Below, piece by piece: positions 21,462 through 27,818 of a DNA stretch of 27,818 nucleotides. Position numbers and translations under genes: made by a program. Position 1 is the first letter of the stretch; every line of letters begins with the position of its first letter. Source of the stretch: an uncultured bacterium (lineage in GTDB: Bacteria; Actinomycetota; Coriobacteriia; Coriobacteriales; Coriobacteriaceae); contig CAJMPE010000004.1 in the NCBI GenBank assembly GCA_905215275.1, positions 1 through 27,818 of the forward strand, in the 5' to 3' direction. The notes beneath the pieces are model-generated. The model had not been told where the DNA came from and did no database searches. It saw only the letters and a program-made list of their open reading frames with translations.

Positions 21462-22354
21462 CAGCCGAACCTCTTCTCATCGATCGCATGCAACACACAG
21501 GGCAGCACCATCCAGGCAGCGTACACGGCATAGCCCAGCCACGGCGCGGGCACCGAGAGCTGCGGGTAAAACGAATACTGCGTTGTCGCGGTCCATGCCA
21601 CCGCCACCGCGGCGGCACCAAACACCGCAAGTCCAACCAGCGCGGCAGCGTCGCCGCGCCCCAGCCGATACCGCGCGTACGTCGTACGGCGCGACGCAGC
21701 ACCCCACCCGCGCGAGCGCATGGCATCCGCGCGCTCCAGCGAATCTTCCATGCCCCAGCCCATCAGCACGCTCGACGCCCGCAGGCGCGATCGCACGGGA
21801 TCGGTGGGCGCACGCCCCGGTACATCGATCGCGTCCTGCACCGCCAGCACCGTGCGGCCGCGGCGCAAAAACTGTGGGATAAGCCGCATGCACATCGAGA
21901 TCATGAGCGCGATCACCGGCGCGGCGTTGCCCAAAAGCGCAAGAACCTTGTCGTATTCGAGCATCGACGCCGCGGCCTCAAACCACAGCACGCTCGCCAC
22001 AAACAGCCCGCCCATGCACAGGCCGTAAACCATGCTCTCCAGATACACCGCACGCATGCCAATACGAAACAGCTCCGTCGAGCCCGATGCACTAAACAGC
22101 GGATTGAGCACCGCGATAATCAAAATCACCGGCAGCTGCCAGCGAAGTGCCCCCAACGTGCGCGCAGCACCGCGCGTCGCAAGCCCGTACGCCAACCCGC
22201 CCGCAAGCGATAGCGCAATCAGCACCGGTTGCATCGAGAACATGGTGAGCCCCAACGTCAGCACCATGTAGAGCGCCGGCACCGCCGGATGCGACATCGA
22301 AAATGCCCCCACGGGCTCGGCACCCGAACCCTCTCGCATGTTGTCCATAGGCAT
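21461..22354 (-). CDS. ecfT: ECF transporter transmembrane T component
   Basis: A 297-aa membrane protein with five or six hydrophobic segments and a cytosolic coupling region. The EcfT coupling motif is seen as ADAMRSRGWG (about residue 215), preceded by MSMCMRLIPQFLRRGRTV. It joins the ATPases to the S component. First gene of the T-AA'-S operon. The ATG at 22354 has GGGAGG 6 nt upstream; two further in-frame ATGs follow within five codons. The 193 bases between it and glmU, which is divergent, hold no gene; I saw no recognisable riboswitch there. Confidence 0.92.
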   Translation of the reverse strand: MPMDNMREGSGAEPVGAFSMSHPAVPALYMVLTLGLTMFSMQPVLIALSLAGGLAYGLATRGAARTLGALRWQLPVILIIAVLNPLFSASGSTELFRIGMRAVYLESMVYGLCMGGLFVASVLWFEAAASMLEYDKVLALLGNAAPVIALMISMCMRLIPQFLRRGRTVLAVQDAIDVPGRAPTDPVRSRLRASSVLMGWGMEDSLERADAMRSRGWGAASRRTTYARYRLGRGDAAALVGLAVFGAAAVAVAWTATTQYSFYPQLSVPAPWLGYAVYAAWMVLPCVLHAIDEKRFG

Positions 22355-22547
22355 CCCCGCCCTCCCGCCAAATCACCGACGCCGAAGCACTGCCGGCACC
22401 ACCCGCAACCAGCGCAAACGCCACGCCGGCGGCGCAAGCCTCAACCGCCGCAAACCAATCGTTACGCGCTCATCATATGCCTGCGGTATCATATTGCGCC
22501 GTGTATCGTTTCCAAACACACGTCTCTATAACGTAACAGGAGATCAC

Positions 22548-23960
22548 ATGGACGCAACCGCAATTATCCTCGCCGCCGGCGAGGGCACCCGCATGAAGTC
22601 GAACCACTGCAAGGTTTCGCACAAGATCTTGGGCAAGCCCATGGTCCAGTGGATCGTCGACGCCACCATCAAGGCCGGCTGCAGCCGCGTCGTGGTCGTC
22701 ATCGGCAGCCACGCCGACGAGATGCGCGCCCTCATCGATGGCGCCTACGCCAACAGCGCCACCAAGGTCGAGTGCGTCGAGCAGACCGAGCGCCTGGGCA
22801 CCGGCCACGCCGTCAAGGTCGCGCTCGAGGCCTGCGGCATCACGCAAGGCCCCGTCGTCGTGCTCAACGGCGACCTGCCGCTCATCACCGCCGACACCGT
22901 CGCCAAGTTCGCGCAGACCGTCGCCACCGGCGAGCTCGCCTGCACCGTCATGACCATGACCCCGCCCGATCCTTTTGGCTACGGCCGCATCAAGCTGGGC
23001 GCCGATGGTCAGATCGAACGCATCATCGAGCAGAAGGACTGCACGCCCGAGCAGGCCGCCACGCTGCTGGAGTGCAACGCCGGCTGCTACGCCTTCGACG
23101 GCGCGCAGCTTGCCGCCCACATTAACGAGATCGGCAACGACAACGCGCAGTCCGAGTACTACCTGCCCGACATGCTCGAAATCCTCAAGGGTCACGGCCA
23201 GGCGGTCTCCATCTTCCACTGCGACGACTACCGCGACGGCCTGGGCGTCAACAGCCGCATCCAGCTCGCGCAGCTCACCGCCATCGCGCGCGACCGCATC
23301 AACGAGCACTGGATGGCCGAGGGCGTCACCTTCATCGACCCCACGCAGGCTTGGATCGGTCCCGACGCCACCATCGGCCGCGACACCGTCGTGTGGCCGC
23401 AGACGCATCTGATCGGCCACGTCACCGTGGGCGAGGAGTGCCAGCTCGGCCCCAACAGTCGCCTCACCGACACCACCGTCGGCAGCGGCTGCACCATCGA
23501 TGAGACCATCGCCATCGAGGCCGTCATCGAGAACGGCGTCGACTGCGGCCCGCGCGCCTACCTGCGCCCGGGCACCCACATGCTCGACGGATCCAAGGCC
23601 GGTACGCACGTGGAGATTAAGAAGTCCACGATCGGCGAGGGCTCCAAGGTGCCCCACCTGTCCTACATCGGCGATACCACCATGGGCTCCGGCGTCAACG
23701 TGGGCGCGGGTTCCATCACCTGCAACTACGACGGCGTTCACAAGCACAAGACCGTCATCGGCAAGGATGCCTTCATCGGTTCCGACACCATGATGGTCGC
23801 GCCCGCCCAGATTGGCGACGGCGCACTCGTGGCCGCCGGCTCCGTCATCACCGAGCCGGTCCCGGCCGACGCACTCGGTCTGGGCCGCGCCCGTCAGGTA
23901 AATATCGAGGGCTGGGCCGCCGATTATCGCCGCCGTCTGCACGAGAACGACGAGGTATAA
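22548..23960 (+). CDS. glmU: Bifunctional GlmU: GlcNAc-1-P uridyltransferase / GlcN-1-P acetyltransferase
   Basis: A 470-aa enzyme making UDP-N-acetylglucosamine for peptidoglycan. N-terminal pyrophosphorylase: ILAAGEGTRMKS (nucleotide loop), CKVSHKILGKPM, QTERLGTGHAV, VVLNGDLPLI, NAGCYAF. C-terminal left-handed beta-helix acetyltransferase with hexapeptide repeats: YLRPGTHM (Arg), HVEIKKSTIGEGSKVPHLSY (catalytic His region), GAGSITCNYDG, and GSVITEPVP. Start: AGGAG lies 5 nt before ATG 22548; the frame is open further upstream but without signals. Followed by a strong terminator, then prs, a common order in Gram-positive bacteria. Confidence 0.96.
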   Translation: MDATAIILAAGEGTRMKSNHCKVSHKILGKPMVQWIVDATIKAGCSRVVVVIGSHADEMRALIDGAYANSATKVECVEQTERLGTGHAVKVALEACGITQGPVVVLNGDLPLITADTVAKFAQTVATGELACTVMTMTPPDPFGYGRIKLGADGQIERIIEQKDCTPEQAATLLECNAGCYAFDGAQLAAHINEIGNDNAQSEYYLPDMLEILKGHGQAVSIFHCDDYRDGLGVNSRIQLAQLTAIARDRINEHWMAEGVTFIDPTQAWIGPDATIGRDTVVWPQTHLIGHVTVGEECQLGPNSRLTDTTVGSGCTIDETIAIEAVIENGVDCGPRAYLRPGTHMLDGSKAGTHVEIKKSTIGEGSKVPHLSYIGDTTMGSGVNVGAGSITCNYDGVHKHKTVIGKDAFIGSDTMMVAPAQIGDGALVAAGSVITEPVPADALGLGRARQVNIEGWAADYRRRLHENDEV

Positions 23961-23980
23961 CGTTTTACCAAGCACAAAAG

Positions 23981-24010
23981 GAGCTGTTCCATGAGGACGG
24001 CTCTTTTTTT
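23981..24010 (+). terminator. Terminator after glmU
   Basis: GAGCTGTTC pairs with GGACGGCTC (two G-U pairs), then a run of eight T. Prs therefore probably has its own promoter; a TACAAT lies at about 24101, some 50 bases before the prs start, without a clear -35. The rest of 24011-24153 is featureless. Confidence 0.85.
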
Positions 24011-24153
24011 CTATCGTGACCTGCGCGACCGGATGAGTGGTCGGTTCGTGTCCGTTGACGGTAAAGACGTTATCAAGACTCGATAAACCCCGTCGCGCGG
24101 TTACAATGCAACAAGGCATCTATATGGCATTCGATGTATAAAGGAGAAGGGTA

Positions 24154-25140
24154 ATGCCGATTAATGATCCCGAGAAGTCGGAGAATATGCGCAAGTCCAT
24201 CCGCGTGTATTCCGGTTCCTCCAACCGTCCCCTCGCTCAGAAGATCGCTGAGTACCTTGGGGTCGAGCTTTCGGGCCTTACGCTAAAGCAGTTCGCCAAC
24301 GGTGAGATTTACGCCCGCTACGACGAGACCGTCCGCGGCGCCGACGTCTTCCTGATTCAGTCCGTGGCTGGCGGCAACGTCAACGACATGCTCATGGAGC
24401 TGCTCATTGCCACCGACGCTGCCAAGCGCGCATCCGCCCGCTCCATCACCGCCGTTATCACCCACTACGGCTATGCCCGCCAGGACCGCAAGGCCGGCCC
24501 GCGCGAGCCCATCACCGCCCGCCTCGTCGCCAACCTGCTCGAGCGCGCCGGTGTCGACCGCATCATCACCCTCGACCTGCACCAGGGTCAGATCCAGGGC
24601 TTCTTTGATATCCCGGTTAACCACCTGTCCGCACTGCCGCTGTTTGGCCAGTACTACAACGACATGCACTTCGACACCGACAACCTGGTTGTCGTCTCCC
24701 CCGACGTGGGTCGCGCCAAGGCCGCCAAGAAGCTGTCCGACATGCTCGGCTGCGACCTGGCCATCGCCCACAAGGGCCGTCCGCGCCACAACGCCGCCGA
24801 GGTCATGGGCATCATCGGTGACATCAAGGGCAAGACCTGCGTCATCAACGACGACATGATCGACACCGCTGGCACCCTGTGCGCCAACGTCAAGGAGCTC
24901 AAGGCTATGGGCGCTGGCGACATCTACGTCTGCGCCACCCACGGTATCTTCTCCGGTCCGGCCATCGAGCGCCTGAACGACGCCCCGATCGTCGAGTGCG
25001 TCGTCACCGACGCCATTCCCGTCGAGGTGGGCGGCAAGATCAAGACCATCTCGGTCGCCGAGGAGTTCGCCCAGGCCATCTCCGCCGTTTACCACGAGGA
25101 GCCCGTCTCCACGCTCGTCGGCGGCGACTTCGCGCTGTAA
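24154..25140 (+). CDS. prs: Ribose-phosphate pyrophosphokinase
   Basis: A 328-aa enzyme that makes PRPP from ribose 5-phosphate and ATP for nucleotide, histidine and NAD synthesis. Motifs: FANGEIYARYDETVRGADVF (residues about 47-66), the ATP-site flexible loop YGYARQDRKAGPREPITA (about 108), DLHQGQIQGFF (about 145), and the PRPP loop INDDMIDTAGT (about 230). Length is normal for class I. AAGGAG lies 7 nt before the ATG. Follows glmU across a terminator and ends in its own terminator. Confidence 0.96.
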   Translation: MPINDPEKSENMRKSIRVYSGSSNRPLAQKIAEYLGVELSGLTLKQFANGEIYARYDETVRGADVFLIQSVAGGNVNDMLMELLIATDAAKRASARSITAVITHYGYARQDRKAGPREPITARLVANLLERAGVDRIITLDLHQGQIQGFFDIPVNHLSALPLFGQYYNDMHFDTDNLVVVSPDVGRAKAAKKLSDMLGCDLAIAHKGRPRHNAAEVMGIIGDIKGKTCVINDDMIDTAGTLCANVKELKAMGAGDIYVCATHGIFSGPAIERLNDAPIVECVVTDAIPVEVGGKIKTISVAEEFAQAISAVYHEEPVSTLVGGDFAL

Positions 25141-25173
25141 TCCAGCGTGTATCTCATCATCTTTGGTGTTTTT

Positions 25174-25204
25174 AAAGGGTCGGAAGCTCGCTTCCGACCC
25201 TTTT
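25174..25204. terminator. Terminator after prs
   Basis: AAAGGGTCGGAAG and CTTCCGACCCTTT form a perfect 13-bp stem with a 4-nt loop (25174-25186, 25191-25203), followed by T residues. Confidence 0.93.
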
Positions 25205-25224
25205 CTATCCCTCGCCAACCTTCC

Positions 25225-25429
25225 CTGGACAATTAGTTCAGATACGTATTTTTCTAAAGCTCCAAAGGGCCGTTCGGAGCCTTCTGAGCTCCCCGGCGGA
25301 TGCCATACCGTCCAAAGCTCATCGTTTTCGAGTACAGCCGCTGCATTTTTATCCTCAAATCGCCCTCAAAGGCCCTTAGAAACGCCTCGAACGCCCGCCG
25401 CCTTATACGTATCTGAACTAACTGTCCAG
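25225..25429. mobile_element. MITE-like element, copy 1 (205 bp)
   Basis: Terminal inverted repeats of 25 nt: left starts CTGGACAATTAGTTCAGA and ends TACGTAT; right (25405-25429) is its complement with one change. It has no ORF of note. A second element of almost the same length and the same ends lies at 26752-26957; the interiors share only short pieces (such as the complement of TTGGAGCTTTAG and an ATCGCCCT-like motif). No clear target duplication. The remaining 160 bases up to 25591 hold no other feature I can support. Confidence 0.8.
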
Positions 25430-25591
25430 TAGATATCGTCAACCTTCGCGGCAGAGCTCAATTTCCTGTAATCCCCTCGACCGATTCCACCGATTTCATA
25501 ACGCCCAGCCGTTCGTGGCGCGCAGCGCCCCGCTGAGCGAAAAGAACGGTATGGCGGTCGCATTCTGCCTCCAACTTAGTACGTTATAGCT

Positions 25592-26719
25592 ATGACGACC
25601 GTGATTTCACATTTCTCCGCCCTCCGCGCAATTCGTCGCGCACGACGGGCGTACTCTGCCCTACCCTGGGACTTCGTTGATAGTGAACAGCAAGCACAGG
25701 CCTTGGCTAGCTGCATTCCCAATAATGACGCAATCGACTTTGGCGCACTTTCGATACTCGATGCCTGGAATGAAGATGATTCCGAACTGCTCGATCTTCT
25801 CGTTTCAGACGAAGACAACAGACGCCCCGACAAGCGACTTCTTCAGCATATTCTCTCCGCTCCGCTTCCTGAAGGTGCAATTATGCACGTCGAGGCCGAC
25901 ATCTACGCAACGTCTCCCGCCGTGACAGCCATGCTTTGTTCCAAAAATGAATCAGTCGCCAAAACCTTGATGCTTCTCATGGAACTGCTCGGAACCTACT
26001 CCCTTCCTCCCGGGGCAACATACCCCATTGCCCATGACGACATCTGGCCCAAGGGCGATGGCTGCGCAGCGACGGGCGATCTTGATTGCCTGGGCAACCA
26101 GTCGGTGGCCGAGCAACAGAACGAAACCCGCTATGAACAGGCACACTACAAATGCGAGCCCGCCACGACCATCGAAGAGCTCGAGGCGGTCTCACGGTTC
26201 GCCAAAAGTAGCTCGTACGCCTCGTTTCGCACGGCCGTTAAACTCGCCCGGGCCGGATCCGCATCCCCAGCCGAATCCCTAATGTTTGCCGTTCTCGGAG
26301 CACCCATGCGCTTTGGCGGTTTCGGGTGTTGCAGCCTACCTATGGGAGGCTTGCTACTCAACTATCGAATCGACTTCGACACCCTTGCGGTCAACATGTC
26401 CTCCGGCATCCCTTACGCCATCTGCGACCTGTATTGCCCCGCAGCCGGAGTCGACAGCAAATACAACGGAATTGGGCATGAGCTTCAAAACGCTCGCATC
26501 CACGATGGCAATCGAAATAATGGCCTCAAGGCAATGGGCATCCACGTCCTGGTTATCAATCGCGACCAAATGAAAGACCTTGTTGCACTCGAAGCCTTCG
26601 CCCAAACGATGCATCGACTCGCGGGAGTCCGATTCCGATATCGCATCAAGGGCTATCGCAAGCGTCAGGCCGCTTGGCTCAACGCCCTGCGGGCCGGAAT
26701 CGGCCTTGCACCGGTCTAA
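25592..26719 (+). CDS. Hypothetical protein with nuclease-like C-terminus
   Basis: A 375-aa protein I cannot name. The N-terminal half has HVEADIYATSPAVTAMLCSK and a helix ending ELLGTYSLPP (about 95-140), a layout I associate with AbiEi-like or related island proteins. The C-terminal part has the order of a DUF559/Vsr-like PD-(D/E)XK fold: SPAESLMFAVL (Glu, about 224), CDLYCPAAGVDSKYNG (Asp about 278 and a D-x-K in place of E-x-K, about 286-288), then HDGNRNNGLKAMGIHVLVIN. This is a motif-level inference. No Shine-Dalgarno is visible before the ATG, and GTTATAGCT directly precedes it, so the start may be leaderless or further inside. Two MITE-like elements flank the gene. A lower GC content than neighbouring genes suggests transfer. 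Confidence 0.7.
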   Translation: MTTVISHFSALRAIRRARRAYSALPWDFVDSEQQAQALASCIPNNDAIDFGALSILDAWNEDDSELLDLLVSDEDNRRPDKRLLQHILSAPLPEGAIMHVEADIYATSPAVTAMLCSKNESVAKTLMLLMELLGTYSLPPGATYPIAHDDIWPKGDGCAATGDLDCLGNQSVAEQQNETRYEQAHYKCEPATTIEELEAVSRFAKSSSYASFRTAVKLARAGSASPAESLMFAVLGAPMRFGGFGCCSLPMGGLLLNYRIDFDTLAVNMSSGIPYAICDLYCPAAGVDSKYNGIGHELQNARIHDGNRNNGLKAMGIHVLVINRDQMKDLVALEAFAQTMHRLAGVRFRYRIKGYRKRQAAWLNALRAGIGLAPV

Positions 26720-26751
26720 ACGGCGAATCACCCGTGCGCCGTCAAACAGGG

Positions 26752-26957
26752 CTGGACAGTTAGTTCAAATACGTATAACTAGACATATTGAATTAGGCTG
26801 TTTTGCAGCTATCTCTATACCATTCGCCCTATTTGAAGGCAGGGTAGACTTCAAAACAGCGTCATATGGGCTAACTAAAGCTCCAAAACAACGCATCGGC
26901 ATTGAATTGAGCAATTCGAGTCCTCAGAACTTATACGTATCTGAACTAGCTGTCCAC
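26752..26957. mobile_element. MITE-like element, copy 2 (about 205 bp)
   Basis: Left end 26752-26776 starts CTGGACAGTTAGTTCAAA; right end 26933-26957 is the complement with few changes (ends AGCTGTCCAC). The interior is AT-rich and mostly different from copy 1. Between it and pth (26958-27070) I see only the pth ribosome-binding region. Confidence 0.8.
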
Positions 26958-27070
26958 CTCAGATTTCGACGGCCGTCCAAACGCCCCCAAACAACCTCAA
27001 TCGCCCTCCATTTGACAGCGGCAGCAGGGTCGCTCACCATAGCAGGCGACAAATCAACGAAAGGACAAAC

Positions 27071-27700
27071 ATGGCAGCTGCACAGCCGCTCAAGATTCGC
27101 ATGGTTGCCGGACTTGGCAACCCTGGCGATGAGTATGCCGAGACCCGCCACAACGCTGGCTTCAAAGCGATCGACGAGTTGGCCCGTCAGGCCGGCGTCA
27201 CGTACTGGAAAAACCAGGCCGGCGCCGAGGTCGCGCTCATCAACATCAACGACCCCGAGGAAGAGGACGGCAAGCGCCAGATTGTGCTGGTCAAGCCGCA
27301 GTCGTACATGAATACCTCGGGCGGCCCCATCTCCAAGCTCTGCCGCGAATACAAGATCAAGGCCGAGGAGCTGCTCGTAATCCACGACGAGCTCGACATT
27401 CCCGCCGGCGACGTGCGCGTTAAGGTGGGCGGCGGCCATGCTGGCCACAACGGCCTGCGTTCCATCATCGACAAGATGGGCAGCCGCGACTTCAGCCGCA
27501 TCCGCACCGGCATCGGCAACCCTCCCGGCAAGATGCCCGTCGCTGACTACGTGCTTAAGCAGCTGCGCGCCCGCGAGGCCGAGGATTTCCAGGACACCTG
27601 CGCCCGCGCGGCCGACGCCGCCGGCCTGGCGATCGTGCACGGCGTGGTCTACGCTCGCGACCATGTCAACGGCGCCGCCTCCGCCAACGGCAAGCACTAA
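27071..27700 (+). CDS. pth: Peptidyl-tRNA hydrolase
   Basis: A 209-aa enzyme that frees tRNA from peptidyl-tRNAs dropped during translation. Motifs: VAGLGNPGDEY (about residue 12), catalytic His in TRHNAGF (about 27), KPQSYMNTSG (about 76), HDELDIPAGDVRVK (catalytic Asp, about 100), and GGGHAGHNGLRSI (about 115). Length is at the upper side of normal, with a small acidic insertion NDPEEEDGK near 60 and an Ala/Asn-rich tail. AAAGGA lies 6 nt before the ATG. Confidence 0.96.
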   Translation: MAAAQPLKIRMVAGLGNPGDEYAETRHNAGFKAIDELARQAGVTYWKNQAGAEVALININDPEEEDGKRQIVLVKPQSYMNTSGGPISKLCREYKIKAEELLVIHDELDIPAGDVRVKVGGGHAGHNGLRSIIDKMGSRDFSRIRTGIGNPPGKMPVADYVLKQLRAREAEDFQDTCARAADAAGLAIVHGVVYARDHVNGAASANGKH

Positions 27701-27735
27701 AACCTACCATTTAGGGACAGGTTTATTTTGGCAGG

Positions 27736-27818
27736 TTAGCCGATGGGCTCAGTGTATTTGGCGCGGTCGGTGCGTTGGATGCGCTTGGAGACATGGAGCG
27801 GGCGGCCGTCGGTGTCGT
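27736..27818 (-). CDS. C-terminal end of a convergent gene (partial)
   Basis: Reading the minus strand from the window edge gives DTDGRPLHVSKRIQRTDRAK, then YTEPIG and TAA at 27736-27738. The 27 residues read like real protein and the codon use fits the host. It could be the tail of a GntR/UTRA-type regulator, but this is too short to assign. The 35-base gap to pth contains TAGGGACAGGTTTATTTTGG. Confidence 0.45.
   Translation of the reverse strand, partial: DTDGRPLHVSKRIQRTDRAKYTEPIG

Noticed and set aside
22092..22424. 110-codon minus-strand frame overlapping the ecfT start
   Set aside because: It is out of frame with ecfT and overlaps the coding region with motifs; its Ala/Gly-rich product looks like a shadow.
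22355..22547. Cobalamin or other vitamin riboswitch upstream of the ECF operon
   Set aside because: I could not find the conserved boxes; a covariance-model search would be decisive.
22473..24119. A 548-codon open frame antisense to glmU
   Set aside because: Same artefact; it has no motif and glmU is certain.

Overview
The window looks like chromosome of a high-GC gut actinobacterium of the Coriobacteriia, most probably Collinsella. This is inferred from base composition, codon use, the gene set (NuoL/EchA-like pump subunit, three-gene ECF transporter operon, glmU-prs pair) and the density of short palindromic intergenic repeats. No rRNA is present, so the genus is an inference.

Layout. 1-2116 (-): start of a large proton-pumping membrane subunit, cut by the window edge. 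2293-2697 (-): a lone two-HTH protein resembling the OrfA of IS3-family elements. 3136-5166 (-): a flavin/Fe-S oxidoreductase of the 2,4-dienoyl-CoA reductase / old yellow enzyme class. 5173-10302: an accessory island beside the 3' end of an initiator tRNA gene. It holds an AlbA/Schlafen-type ATP-binding winged-helix protein, a decayed 3' remnant of a second copy, a DUF4268-type protein with a PD-(D/E)XK-like core, a coupled 51-aa ORF, and several kinds of regularly spaced repeat arrays. 10303-10379 (-): tRNA-fMet. 10577-11350 (+): type III pantothenate kinase. 11404-12805: an AAA/DUF4143 ATPase gene bracketed by three copies of one palindrome. 12858-14304: a complete IS150-group insertion sequence with terminal inverted repeats, a 3-bp target duplication and an A7 frameshift site, inserted in the loop of a transcription terminator.

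14356-17632 (-): a biotin-ligase-like protein, a FolP-FolK fusion (dihydropteroate synthase plus HPPK) with a large internal insertion, and a sirtuin. 17746-18564 (+): exonuclease III. 18584-19065: a tandem pair of ~235-bp structured repeats. 19100-22354 (-): ECF vitamin transporter operon (T, fused A-A', S); the fused ATPase carries a 191-bp inverted-repeat element in frame in its linker. 22548-25140 (+): glmU and prs. 25225-26957: a predicted nuclease-like gene bracketed by two ~205-bp elements with the same terminal inverted repeats. 27071-27700 (+): peptidyl-tRNA hydrolase. 27736-27818 (-): the tail of a convergent gene.

The housekeeping genes serve folate, CoA, UDP-GlcNAc, PRPP, DNA repair and translation. 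The unusual content is in the accessory parts: several accessory genes (AlbA, AAA/DUF4143, nuclease-like) sit beside their own repeat family with regular spacing or symmetry. The helically phased arrays around the AlbA gene and the 8-arm alternating array at 5310-5606 are the best candidates for something undescribed.
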